Positions 34,770-45,661 of a stretch of DNA of 64,000 nucleotides are shown here, one piece after another. The stretch's first letter is position 1. Every line of letters begins with the position of its first letter. The translations under genes were made by a program, and so were the position numbers. The DNA comes from Nageia nagi (Eukaryota; Pinophyta): positions 13,206,001 through 13,270,000 of the forward strand of contig JBITNC010000002.1 of assembly GCA_050084985.1 (NCBI GenBank), in the 5' to 3' direction. The notes under the pieces were generated by a model. It was given only the letters and a program-made list of their open reading frames with translations. It had not been told where the DNA came from and ran no database searches.

Positions 34770-35573
34770 AGTAATAACCCCTCTAGTGGTCCTCACTCAT
34801 CTAATGCAATATTATAACAAAATCGGCCAAGGGGAAGTGGGACACACCTCTTATGGAGTAGATTGGAGTGATTTATATAAAAAAACAATTGTCATAAAAG
34901 AATAATAATTTTGCCTTGGTTTCAGCACCACTCAATGAGCAATTAAAAGGCAAAAGGGGAATGGCCAGCTATAAAGAGGGGAAGTACCCCATTTGGAGAC
35001 TATCTTGGACACTTTTACATCGTGATTTTGTGGAGCAAAGGGCTGATCCCTTTTTCATCCTTATAGAGATGAAAACCTGCAGAAAAGCCAATCTTGGAGA
35101 CATGGGTTGATCCTTTTTCCTTCGGTTGAGAGGATTCAAGGACGAAAACCCTTGAGTTCTTTGAGAGTGAATCCATCCAGCATTCACGTATATTGAGATT
35201 TTCTGCATATGATTTGAGGTTTGAAAACCCTAACATGGAGATTTTCAGAGTTTTCAGATTTCAGCCAGATTGTGAAGTAGTCGCCCAATTTTCGGAAGCC
35301 TTTTTGTGTGTTTTCAAACTTGTTCTGCCTCCTAGAGAGAAGTGCCCAACTCTAGGCATTTTACTTTGTATTCTTGGAGCAGTTTTTAGTACTTTGAGTG
35401 CCCTAGATAGTGTTACCACTTTTAGAATATTTTAATAAATTTTGTGGAGATTGATCTGGCCATTTTGAGAATTTGTAGTCCATTTTCATTATGAATTTCA
35501 GATCTGAAAAACATTTGAGCAATTCTGATTTTTGTTTGCAAAATTTCTGGATTTCCTAGTTAGGGATCTTATA
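34770..35573 (+). mobile_element. 5' LTR of chromovirus B
   Basis: About 804 bp, aligned with 40328-41087. The start T of TGTAATAACCCC seems changed (AGTAATAACCCC). A TATA-type AGCTATAAAGAGGGG lies near 34967. The end reads GGGATCTTATA against GGGATCTTACA in the 3' LTR. It is about 44 bp longer than the 3' LTR owing to an indel near 35100, and the two show many substitutions, so the insertion is old. Confidence 0.88.
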
Positions 35574-35574
35574 G

Positions 35575-35588
35575 TGGTATCAGAGTTG
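35575..35588 (+). promoter_or_regulatory. primer binding site of chromovirus B
   Basis: TGGTATCAGAGTTG follows the 5' LTR after one base. It matches the initiator tRNA-Met site with one change at the twelfth base. Confidence 0.9.
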
Positions 35589-35612
35589 CTTTCTTGCCTA
35601 CTTGTGAAGACT

Positions 35613-36997
35613 ATGCAGCCTACTAATAGGTACTATTTAAGGAGGAACAAATCAAACCCTAACCTCCATTTCCTCAACCAAAAAGGAGAGACTGCAGATC
35701 CAGAAGCTGAGCAAGGTGAACTTGTTGATATGGCGGATAGAGCTGAGCTAAAAATGGATGCAATCCTTGACTTGATGACTCAGTTACTTGGAAGGTTGAA
35801 TTAGGGTGGGATTCCTTGACCTCAGCCAAATCAGAGTGAAAACCCTCAGCCACAACCAAATCAGTGTGAGACTTCAACAAGAACAGCCACAGCGGATCAA
35901 AGAAGTGAGAGATCCGTTCGATACACACATTCTCCATTGCCTAAGCCAAAAAAACCCATGTTTTTGCAAACATAAGAGGCTAATCCATTGCATATATCCA
36001 TAGAAATGGATGCCTTATTTCTGGAATACCAATGCGGAACTGAAGATTTCAGAAATGTAGTTTCTTTCCAGAGATATTTGGAGATCTTGAGAAAGAAAAT
36101 GAATGGGAAAGGCAACATGTATGATGAAAAGAAATATCTGCACCAAAAGATGCAAGTGCCTATGTTTGATGGTAGAGATTGCATGACAGCTAGGGCATGG
36201 CTGCAAAAAATGTAGACATATTTTACTCTCATTCCTATGGCTTAGGAGGATGTAGTGCAATTTTCAATTCTATACCTGGAAGGATTTGCATATGATTCGT
36301 GGCATCATGGTCTTACAACACAAGGCCATGGAGAGATTACTACATTTGATGAATTTAGTCAAAGGATCCTAGATCGCTTTGAGAGGAAGGATGAAGAGGA
36401 GTATATTAGAGATCTGGCCATTCTAAAGCAAAGAACTACTATGGAGTCTTACATCGAGGAATTTCAAAAAATCTTTGTTATGGTGCCCAACATTTCAAAA
36501 AAGAGGGTGACTTTCCTCTTTATTGAGGGCTTGCTTGAGCCATTAAGAGGTTTAGTAAAAGCATTCGAACCTCCCACTTTGCATGATGCAATTAGAAGGG
36601 CATTGACCCTAGAGTCTTCAGCATCACCACCGCCTAAATATAGACAAGCAAGGCCATCTGGGCCATTCTCGAGGAGAGATCCTTTCTAGGAGAGAAATCA
36701 GCCTATTGGGAAGCCAACGTTCACTCCACAGAGAGCTTAAGCATGTACACCCTTAGGAAAAGGGTAGATGAAGACTGCAACGAATTGAGGAGGAAAAAAT
36801 TGTGTTTCTCATGCAAAACCCCTTGGGAACCATGTCATCGTTGCCAAGGAAAGGGGCAAATCCATTACATTGAGGTTGTTTTAGATGAGGAGGCATCAAA
36901 TAGTGAATATGAGTCTTCTAAAGAGCATGATTTGGAGGAGCCATCCCAGGAGATACCAAATGGAGGCACATTGGTCACTTTGAGCAGTTGCGACTAG
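35613..36997 (+). pseudogene. chromovirus B gag with zinc knuckle
   Basis: The frame starts MQPTNRYYLRRNKSNP at 35613 and is broken by stops near 35802, 36213 and 36687. The core at 35988-36689 carries MQVPMFDGRDCMTARAWLQK, AYDSWHHGLTTQGHGEI and FLFIEGLLEPLRGLVKAF. The knuckle KLCFSCKTPWEPCHRCQGKG lies at about 36805-36858; where the group has W-x-x-G-H, this copy has C before the His. After the knuckle comes QIHYIEVV, which shows that the stop at the same place in chromovirus A was a CAA codon. Confidence 0.88.
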
Positions 36998-36999
36998 GT

Positions 37000-38231
37000 A
37001 CCTTACTATTAAGGTGCCTGGAGAGGTAGTAGGAGAAAAGATGATTGTATTGATTGATGGTGGGGCGATCCACAATTTCGTTGATGAGGATTTTGTGGCC
37101 AAGAAAAAACTCAAGACAGAAAGATTTGTTAGTTTCAATGTAGCAACTAGAAATGGGAATATTGTACCTTGTAACAAATTGGTGAAGCAATTGAAGGGTA
37201 GTTTTGAGAATTATTTAGTAGTTGGTGATTTCTATGTGTTGCCAATTGAAGGTTAGTTTTGAGAATTATTCAATAGTTGATGATTTCTATGTATTTCCCA
37301 TGGGAGGAATACCACATATGGTGCTTGGAATACAATTGTTGTACTCATTGGGGAGTATTCCACAAATTATCAAAAGTTGGAGCTCAAATTCAGACCTAAT
37401 GGGCATGAGATTATTTTGCGTGGAATCAAATATACTGTGATCCAGAATGTGACAACAAAGAGGATGGAAAAGATCCTCAAGAAGGAGGAGATCATTTGAG
37501 GTGCTAGTTTATTCATGGGAAAAGGTATCCCTTATTCTTCTAGTGAGATTTTTTAGATTATATTGGATAGGCATAGTGTAGTGTTTGGAGATATGCCTAA
37601 AGGCTTACCACTTAATAGGGGATTTCAGCATATCATTGAGTTAGAACCTAGATCAAAACCTATCATGATTACCCCCTATAGGCACCCACGCATGTACAAG
37701 TATGAGATAGAGAAAACCTATCATGATCACATCCATCCTAGCTCTAGTCCCTTTGCCTCTTTTGTTGTATTGGTGAAAAAGAAAGATGGAACAATGAGAA
37801 CGTGCATAGATTATAAGGTCCTCAACAAGAAAACAATCAAAAATAGGTACCCTATCCCTAGAGTGGATGAACTTATAGATGAGCTTCATGGTGCTATTTA
37901 CTTTTCTAAAATTGATTTGAGATCGGGTTATCATCAAATTAGAGTGAGAAAGGAGGATGTGCACAAAACAACCTTTAGATGCCATTTTGGTCATTATGAG
38001 TTTTTGGTTATGCCATTTGGCTTAACCAGTGCACCTGCTACATTCCAATCAGCCATGAATCATATTTTCAAGGAACAATTGAGAGACTATGTGTTAGTAT
38101 TTTTTGATGACATTCTTGTTTACAACAACACATGTGAGGATTATCTTAGGCACTTGGATTCAGTTCTAAACATTTTGCAGCAACAACAATTTTATGCCAA
38201 GAGATCAAAATATGAGTTTTGGATTGACTGA
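37000..38231 (+). pseudogene. chromovirus B protease and reverse transcriptase
   Basis: Protease block 37014-37256 with VLIDGGAIHNFVDEDF. A stretch at about 37190-37290 repeats itself (GSFENY-VVGDFYVLP then SFENYSIVDDFYVFP), a duplication of roughly 60 bp absent from chromovirus A. RT at 37563-38231 carries [31 protein letters not shown] and [10 protein letters not shown]; a frameshift follows at about 38225. RT would copy the element RNA. Confidence 0.87.
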
Positions 38232-38860
38232 AAATATGTATTTGGGACATGTAATCAGCAACCAAGGTGCTCAAGCAAAAGATAGCTGCTATTCAAGATT
38301 GGCCAATACCCACTACCTTGACTCAGTTGAGAGCGTTCTTGGGTTTATACAGCTACTATAGGAGGTTCATTAGAGGATTTTCATAGTTGACAGCCCCATT
38401 GACTTAGTTAACAAAGAAAGGGGCATTTACATGGAGTAATGAAGCACAAAAGGCATTTGAAAAATTAAAACAAGTAATGACTTCTTGTCCTTTACTAACT
38501 ATTCCTGATTTTTCTTTGCATTTCACAATTGAATGTGATGCATTAGGTGTAGGGATAGGGCTTGTACTTATGCAAAAAGGGCATCCAATTGCATTTGAGA
38601 GTAGAAAACTCAGTTCAAAAGAGAGAACGTTCAACATATATGACAAAGAAATGTTTGCCATCATGCATGCTTTATCAAAGTATAGGCAATATCTTGTTTG
38701 CGAAAAATTTGTAGTGAGGACTGCTCACAAAAGCCTTAAATATTTCTTGGGACAATGTGATTTGAATGATAGACAGCAGAAATGAGTAAGCAAATTGCAA
38801 TCTTATGATTTTGAGATTGAATTTTTGAAGGGTAAAAAATGCAGTTACTGCTGCATTATC
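38232..38860 (+). pseudogene. chromovirus B RNase H
   Basis: The connection [16 protein letters not shown] is at about 38335-38385 behind a frameshift. The block 38477-38785 reads FTIECDALGVGIG and FNIYDKEMFAIMHALSKYRQYL, a Ty3 RNase H. A stop at 38783 replaces the Trp of the WVSKLQSYDFEIEF motif, which continues at 38795. Confidence 0.85.
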
Positions 38861-39860
38861 ACATACCCCTTCATTCCATTCTATTTATATTGTACTGCTG
38901 ATTGGAAGGCATCAATCATGGCTGACTATGTTATGAATAATTTTGCATCTAATATTCTAAATGGCCACACAAAATATAGGTATAACGTTAAGGAAGGTCT
39001 GATTTTTTATAAAAACAAAAATTTTATTGTGTCAGAATCAAAGTTGAAAGAGAAGTTGATCATAGCTATGCATGGCACACCATTGGTTGGCCATCCATAT
39101 TTTTTCTACACATATAGACAATTGAGAGGGGGATTCACTTGGAAGGGTCTCAAGGAAGATGTCCTTAGGCATGTGAGGGAGTGTGCCACTTGCCAAGAGA
39201 ATATAATTGGAAATGCATTACTTGTTGGACTGTTACAACGATTGCCCTTCCCAAATCAAAAATAGGAAAGTATCTCCATAAACTTCATTATAGGTTTGCC
39301 CAAGGTGCAAGGTAAAGATAGTATATATGTTGTGATTGATAGGTTGTCGAAATTTGCACGTTTCTATGCTATCTCAGTCACCTTCACAACAGTACAAGCT
39401 GTTGATATGTTTTTAGGAAGATTTTTAAGCTTTATGGCATGCCAAGGAACATTATGAGTGATAGGGAAAAGAAGTTCATGAGCATGATTTGGCAAGAATT
39501 ATTCAAACTTTGTGGCACAAAGTTAACTCCTAGCAGTAGTTACCATCCACAAATTGATGGTCAAACTGAAATTGTAAATAAATGGGTGGAAGGTTACTTG
39601 CGTAACTATGTTTTAGGACAACAAAATGCATGGATAAAGCGGCTACACTTGAGAGAGTACTGTTATAATTCTTCATACCGTATGTCTATAAAAATATCTC
39701 CTTTCATGGATTTGTATGGTTATGACGCTCTTAGCTTTACCAAATAGCTATTTAGTGATAGTAGAGTGCCCAAAGCTAAGGATGTTTTGCAGGAAAACTG
39801 GGATATCATGAGAACATTGAAGGACAACATTCAACTTGCACAAAATTAGAAGTATGCAAA
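38861..39860 (+). pseudogene. chromovirus B integrase
   Basis: The zinc region has HGTPLVGHPYFF and HVRECATCQENI (about 39065-39205). The core begins SINFIIGLP (about 39270), where the first catalytic Asp of SMDFI is Asn; then SDREKKFM and GQTEIVNKW keep the second Asp and the Glu. Stops at 39263 and near 39420 break the frame. The integrase could not work even if read through. Confidence 0.85.
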
Positions 39861-40332
39861 TTAGCAAAGGATTGAGTGTAGTTTTGAAGAGGGAGACATG
39901 GTTTATTTGTGTTTGCAACCATATAGACAGTCCACAATGAAAAGGAGTGGAGCAGAGAAGCTGAAACCACATTTTTATAGTCCCGACAAGGTCCTATGCA
40001 AGAATGGAGAAGTGGCATATGAGTTAGAGTTATCAGTTAGTAACAGAATTCACAATGTGTTCCATGTTTCTTTCTTGAAAAAAACCCTCGGACAACACAT
40101 TGTACCTTATCAGAATTTACCCCCTCTTGATGATGATGGAGAATTGATATTGATACCTGAAACTATAATGGAGACTAGAGAAAAGAAGTTGAGAAACAGG
40201 GTCATCAATGAATACTTGATGAAATGGAAAGGTTTGCTAGTTGAAGATGCCACTTGGGAAGGACCTAAGATACTTGTAAATCCAACTTTGCATTGCTTGA
40301 GGGAAAGAAATTTGGGAGGGGCGGACTTGTAA
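39861..40332 (+). pseudogene. chromovirus B integrase C-terminus and chromodomain
   Basis: The open frame 39898-40332 holds VYLCLQPYRQSTMKRSG, the GPY-type YSPDKVLCKNGEVAYEL, NRIHNVFHVSFLKKTLG and a chromodomain RNRVINEYLMKWKGLL, VEDATWEG. It ends in NLGGADL with the stop inside the polypurine tract at 40330, as in chromovirus A. Confidence 0.9.
40312..40327 (+). promoter_or_regulatory. polypurine tract of chromovirus B
   Basis: TTTGGGAGGGGCGGACT lies directly before the 3' LTR start TGTAATAACC. It overlaps the end of the chromodomain frame. Confidence 0.88.
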
Positions 40333-41087
40333 TAACCCCTCTAGTGGTCCCCACTCATTTAATGCAATTTTATAACAAAATCACCCAAGAGGAAGTTGGA
40401 TGCACTTTTTATGGAGTAGATAGGAGTGATTATTATAATAAAAGTAATTGTCAAAAAATAAGAATGTTGCCTCGATTTCAGCACCATTCAATATGCAATT
40501 AGAAGGCAAAAAGGGGACGACCAGTTATAAAGAGGGGAAGAATCCCATTTGGAGACTATCTAGGGCATTTTTACATTGTGATTTTGTGGATCAAAGAGTT
40601 GATCCCTTTTTCATCCTTCTATGGACAAAAACCTACAAAAGAGCCAATATTGAAGACAAGGGCTGATCCCTTTTTCATCCATCCAGGTTTCACACTTGTG
40701 TCCATTGAGATTTTCTGCATTTGATTTGAGGGTTTGGAAACCCTAATGTGGAAAGTTTCAGAGTTTTCAGATTTCAGCCAGCTTTTTAGGTAGTCACCCA
40801 ATTTTGGGGGGCCTTTTTGTGTGTTTTCAAACTTGATCTGCCTCCTAGAGAGGAGCCTCCAGGTATAGGCATTTTACTTTATATTCTTGGAGCAGTTTTT
40901 ATGTACTTTGAGTGCCCTAGATTGTGTTACCACTTTCACAATACTTTAATAAAAATTTTGGAGATTGATTTGGCCATTTTGAGAATTTCTAGTCCATTTT
41001 TAGTATAAATTTCAGGTATGAAAAATATTTGAGCAATTCTGATTTTTGTTTGCAAAATTTCTGGATTTCCTAGTTAGGGATCTTACA
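40328..41087 (+). mobile_element. 3' LTR of chromovirus B
   Basis: 760 bp, TGTAATAACCCC to GGGATCTTACA, with the TATA-type AGTTATAAAGAGGGG near 40527. It is followed by the target duplication TTTGC. Confidence 0.92.
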
Positions 41088-41449
41088 TTTGCTACTGAAA
41101 TACTCATGCTAGAAGAAAGGCCGTGCTTACTTTTATGGACTCTGATTATTGAAGAAGTAAGGTTGGGTACTAAATTTAAAATGTGTCTAATTCTTTATCA
41201 TTGACATGGATCATGACAACAGTGATGGTGGTCTACCTAAAGTTCTTTTCTCATTGCCACTAGAAAAGGTTAAACCTCAAGCCTCAGAGGTCTCAAAAGT
41301 CGATCAAGAATGTATCCCATGAGGATGCCTCCCACAATAGCAATGAACAATGCCTATAAGTTTATCATGAAGTCATTGTATGTTTTTTGTGTAGATTTCC
41401 TTGTATCCAATCTACTAGATACAAGCTCAACCTTGGAATACCACCAAAG
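41088..41449. other. host flank between chromoviruses B and C
   Basis: It starts with the target duplication of chromovirus B and continues the duplicated host segment seen at 34680. A minus-strand stretch near 41350-41270 behind an acceptor-like CTTATAG could encode LFIAIVGGILMGYILDRLL, a hydrophobic segment, but it is short and followed by a stop, so I leave it uncalled. The last 30 bp (GAGGTCTC, ACAAGCTCAACC) resemble an internal phrase of the adjoining LTR. Confidence 0.4.
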
Positions 41450-42218
41450 GAGCCCTCCTCAAACCTTGGAAACCATTGAAGGTGGAAGCTCAACCTTGGA
41501 ATACCATCGAATGGGCTAGGGTGCTACACCAAAGCCGTAGACTAACAAGATCCCTCAACTTGCTAATCCTCCTAGATGTTGCACCTAGGGGTCTTGCTTA
41601 GCGTTGCGCTAAGACTTCTGTCCTCTGGATGGTATGAGTGATAATAATAATTTTGTATATCTAGCAATAAGGTTCCAAGGGCTAATACAGCTTTCCTGGA
41701 TCTGGATCTCACCTTAATCTCAACACTCAGTCCTCTCATGCCTCAACATTGGCACCTAGGAGTCATTCCAGGTCCAACGTGGGTATCTCGACCTCCTCAT
41801 GCTCCATGTGGGTCCAAGAATGCATGAGTGGGTCTAGGAGGCATGTGTGGGCATTTGGGGGGCAACATGGGTGTCGTGTGCCAACATGGGGGTCTAGAAG
41901 TCTTCAAAGGTTGGTGCATGTGTACAAGTGCTCCCAATCTCAACATTGGGGCCATTAAATGCTCATCCATCCACTAAGTGCTAAATAGACCTTGGGATTC
42001 CCACAATCATGTAATGAGATCTCCAAGTACATTAAAACACTCTAATCTATACTTGGGAGGGAGACGTCCCGCTTGGGGCTCATAGTGGGGTCTAATGACC
42101 CATTAACTCTTCTACTCCAAGTATTAACTTAAAAGAACAATTAAATAATTAAATATAATACAAAGGGGAATCTATTGGATTCCATAATTATTTACAATTG
42201 TGTAAGGGGGACATGACA
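41450..42218 (-). mobile_element. 3' LTR of chromovirus C, truncated
   Basis: It aligns with 46083-46856 and begins TGTCATGTCCCCC at 42218 on the minus strand. The last 420 bp of the LTR (matching 45662-46082) are missing, so the element has lost its outer end and target duplication. Confidence 0.85.
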
Positions 42219-42240
42219 AAGTCTCCCCTCTCAAGATTGC
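42219..42240 (-). promoter_or_regulatory. polypurine tract of chromovirus C
   Basis: The minus strand reads CTTGAGAGGGGAGACTT just before the LTR start TGTCATG. Confidence 0.8.
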
Positions 42241-42285
42241 TTGCCCTTACGCAATTCAACGCAGGACGTGCAAGTATCTCTGTCC

Positions 42286-42950
42286 TTACCATGTGGAGTC
42301 CTCATCTGGAAAATCACTCCATTTAATCAAATACTCTTGAATTTGTCTGGACCTTAATTTCTTGACTCTAGTCTCCAACACTCTCTCAGGAATCAAGACC
42401 AACCGTCCATCATCATCAAGTGGTGGAAGAGTAGTGGATGAGACGTCCTGCTGTCCAACGGCCTTCTTCAAGAGGGAAAAATGGAATGTGTTGTGGATCT
42501 TGCTCTCCTTGGGAAGCTCCAACTTGTAAGCAGTCTCTCCTACCTTGCGTAGGATCTTGTACGGACCAAAAAACCTAGGTTGAAGCTTCTATGGTCTCTT
42601 CTTCTTGAGTGAAGATTCTCGAAATGATTGCAACCTCAAGTACACCATGCCTCCTACCTAAAAGGTCTTCTCCGTCCTCTTCTAATCATAGTACTTATTT
42701 TGGCGATTTTGGGCCATCTGCAGGTTCTCCTTTAGTGCTCTCATGATGTCCTGATATTCCTGCAAGAAATATTTAGCTTTTGGGACTTTACCTTCATCAA
42801 AAATCAAGTCTATAAAGTTAGGAGGATTATAACCATACAAAGCTTTGAAAGGAGACATTTTGATGGATATATGATAAGTGGAGTTGTAGCAATACTCCCC
42901 AATGTGGAGCCATTTGACCTACGTTTGCTGCTGCTCAGTAACATAGTGTC
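42286..42950 (-). pseudogene. chromovirus C integrase C-terminus and chromodomain
   Basis: The minus frame 42522-42286 has ESKIHNTFHFSLLKKAVG and a chromodomain RSRQIQEYLIKWSDFP, DEDSTW. The GPY-like part (about 42600-42540) and the stretch to 42950 are broken by stops. Confidence 0.85.
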
Positions 42951-43640
42951 TCAAGTACCCTCCACCCACTTGTTCACGATTTTTGTTTGCTCGTCCGTTT
43001 GGGGGTGGTAGCTAGTGCTTGGGGTGAGGTTGATGCCACTCAATCGGAACAACTCTTGCCAAAATAGACTCATAAACTTGCTATCTCTATCACTCACAAT
43101 CCTCCTAGGCAACGCATGTAGCCTGAAGATATCCTTGAAGAATAAATCAGCCAATTGTGTTGTTGTATATGTGACAATAATGGTAAAGAAATGGGCAAAC
43201 TTAGTGAGCCTATCTACCACCACAAATATACAATCTTTACCTTGCACCTTTGGAAGTCCAATGATGAAATCCATGGAGATATTTTTCCATTTCTGTTGTG
43301 GTATGGGCAATGGCTGAAGCAATCCTGTTGGTTTCACATGCTCCTCCTTGTTTACTTAGCACTGTACACACTCTCGAATGTGCCTCAAAACATTCTGCTT
43401 CAGCCCCTTCCATGTGAACCTCTCTTTTACTGACTTGTAAGTCTTGGTAATGCCTAGATGGCCTGCAAGAGGGATGTTATGCAAAGCATGGAGCACTTTC
43501 TCCTTCATTTCAGAATTAGGAGTTAGGAATATTCTATTTCTCTTCAAGATTAACACTTCCCTAACCATGTACCTCTTGTTCCTCACTGTCCCACCTAGGA
43601 TGCCTTGAGCAAACTCATCCTTGGTGTATTAAGCCATTAT
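42951..43640 (-). pseudogene. chromovirus C integrase
   Basis: The zinc region (43586-43356) shows HNIPLAGHLGITKTYKSV and HIRECVQC. The core (43337-42951) shows NISMDFIIGLP and SDRDSKFMS, with both Asp residues, but the third motif reads DEQTKIVN where others have GQTEIVN: the catalytic Glu is Lys. A stop separates the two blocks. Confidence 0.87.
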
Positions 43641-45112
43641 AATCTTCTTCCAATCAACAGTAATAGAGGAGAGAGAGTAAAAGGATGGGTTTCTAGATAA
43701 TGCATCAGAAGTCGTATTCTTCTTTTCTTTAATATACTGAATCTCAAAATCAAAGGATTGAAGCTTACTCACTCATCTTTGTTGTTTCTCACTCAGATTT
43801 GACTGGATGAGAAAATACTTCAAGCTATTGTGGTCACTCTTGATGATGAATGGACCACAAACCAAGTATTGCTTGAACCTCTCCAATGCATGCATAATGG
43901 CTAGCATCTTCTTATCATACATGCTGAAATTCTACTCTGCACTAGACAATTTCTTGCTCTCAAATACAATCGGTTGCCCCTTTTGCATGAGTACAACCCC
44001 AACACCAAGTTTCGATGCATCACACTCTAACGTAAAAGGGACTGAGAAATTAGGAATAACCAAGTAAGGGTACGAATACATGACCTTCTTGAGTGTCTCA
44101 AAGGCCTCTTGAGCACTCTCACTCCAAATGAATGCATCTTTCTTAGTTAATTGTGTTTGGGAGGCAGTCAAGTGGGAGAAGCCACGTATGAACCTCCTGT
44201 AGTAGTTGCATAACCCCAAAAACCCTCTTAGATGTGTTAGGGTAGTAGGTGTTGGCCACTCCTGGATAGCTGCAATCTTCTGCTTATCCACCCTAACTCC
44301 CTCATGGCTGATTATGTGACCAAGATACAAAATTTCAGTCATGCCAAACTCACATTTGGACTGCTTGGCATAGAATTTTTGTTCTTGCAATATCCTCAAA
44401 ACATGGTCCAGATGATGGAGATGCTCCTCCCACATTTTGTTGTACACCAAGATGTCATCAAAGAAGACTAGCAAAAACTTCCTCAGCTACTCCTTGAAAA
44501 CTTGATTCATGGCTGATTGGAAAGTGGTCGGTGCATTAGTCAATCCAAACGGCATCGCCAAAAACTCGAAGTGACCATAGTGACATCTGAATGTTGTTTT
44601 GTGTATATCCTCCTCCATCCTTATCTGATGGTATCTGGATCTCAAATCTATTTTTGAAAAGTATTTTGCCCCATGCAACTCATCAGTGAGATCATCTGCT
44701 TTAGGAATGGGATACCTATTTTTGATGGTCTTCTTGTTGAGCAAGCGATAGTCATACACATTTGCATGGTCCCATCCTTCTTCTTGACTAGCACAACCGA
44801 AGAGGCAAAGGTACTAGATCTAGCCCATATGAATCCCATGCTTAGCAACTCCTTGATGGTTTTCTCTATCTCATCTTTATAGACCTTTGGCTTCCTGTAG
44901 GGAGTAATCATGATTGGCTTGGCTCCCAATTTCAACTCGATAGTGTGCTCAAACCCTCTGTACGGTGGCAACCCCTTTGTCCGGGTATCAGTCAAGGATG
45001 CGTTGGACCTCATCCAGCTTCTCGTTGGCCTCCTCAGAATGCAAGGTGGGGCCTCCCTTGTCCAGAGTGAAAACGCAACCCCATTCAATCCCCTCCTTCC
45101 GGATGATGGCAC
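43641..45112 (-). pseudogene. chromovirus C reverse transcriptase and RNase H
   Basis: RT starts in 45112-44648 ([35 protein letters not shown]), runs through 44759-44487 ([25 protein letters not shown]) and 44474-43932 ([41 protein letters not shown]). RNase H similarity continues to about 43690 through stops. SRYHQI in place of SGYHQI is a further change. Confidence 0.87.
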
Positions 45113-45640
45113 TCATCTTCTTGGCCGATACAATCTGAGTGACAGCCTCAAGTTTACTGCTGATGGCTCCAGATCTAAGTGACAACTTCTGCTCACCCTT
45201 CTTCTTCAGATCCAATGAAGTAGTCGCATCTTTCACTCCTCTTGGTGGTCTAGATACATACGTTGGGATCTTGGATGGCTCTACCCCTCCAACGTTGGAT
45301 TTCCTCCAAGCCACCACTCCGTAACCCAGAAGATCCCGGTATAGCTGAAAGGTGATGTCTCTCTAGAACTCTTGGTGGTTCCTCAATAGATCTGGAGCAA
45401 GATTTTGATCTTTGGCGGAGTCATGTGTGGAGGCATAGATCTGGGCCCCCATGTCTGCCCCTTCTTCTTGCACGTCTTCTCCTCATGCCTTTTGCTTGGG
45501 AACCATAAGAGCCTCTCCCTTTCCTCCGAAGGGATCTCATTCTCTTCGAATTTTTGAAGGAGTTGGCGAAAAACCACCCTTCCAAACTTTGACATCTTTA
45601 CATTAGTTGTAAATCTAGCTTCCATTTCCTCAGTCGGCAA
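44988..45640 (-). pseudogene. chromovirus C gag start fused to the pre-RT linker
   Basis: The minus frame from 45640 (first ATG at 45625) reads MEARFTTNVKMSKFG, QLLQKFEENEIPSEERERLL and ends at 45383. The next frame, 45317-44988, reads LRSGAISSKLEAVTQIVSAK and GCVFTLDKG, which corresponds to the stretch between protease and RT, then runs on into RT. No CCHC knuckle and no D-x-G protease motif are seen, so a deletion has removed them. Confidence 0.65.
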
Positions 45641-45647
45641 GATCTTC

Positions 45648-45659
45648 AGCTCTGATACA
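45648..45659 (-). promoter_or_regulatory. primer binding site of chromovirus C
   Basis: The minus strand reads TTGTATCAGAGC within three bases of the LTR end at 45662, one change from the initiator tRNA-Met site TGGTATCAGAGC. Confidence 0.75.
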
Positions 45660-45661
45660 AT

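Larger units (their letters stand above)
34770..41087 (+). mobile_element. chromovirus B, an old Ty3 retrotransposon
   Basis: Complete in structure: LTRs, primer site, gag, zinc knuckle, protease, RT, RNase H, integrase, chromodomain and polypurine tract over 6.3 kb. Flanks are CTTGC (34765-34769) and TTTGC (41088-41092); comparison with the duplicated target shows TTTGC as the original, so the 5-bp duplication has one later change. The polyprotein has many stops and frameshifts. It belongs to the same protein family as chromovirus A, although the LTRs of A and B are not alike apart from their ends. Confidence 0.92.

Noticed and set aside
36896-37190. Minus-strand frames opposite chromovirus B protease
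   Set aside because: They are shadows of the plus-strand gag-protease coding.
41270-41360. Possible transmembrane exon LFIAIVGGILMGYILDRLL on the minus strand
   Set aside because: It is a single short run with a stop after it and no proven splice donor; kept only as part of the long-gene hypothesis.
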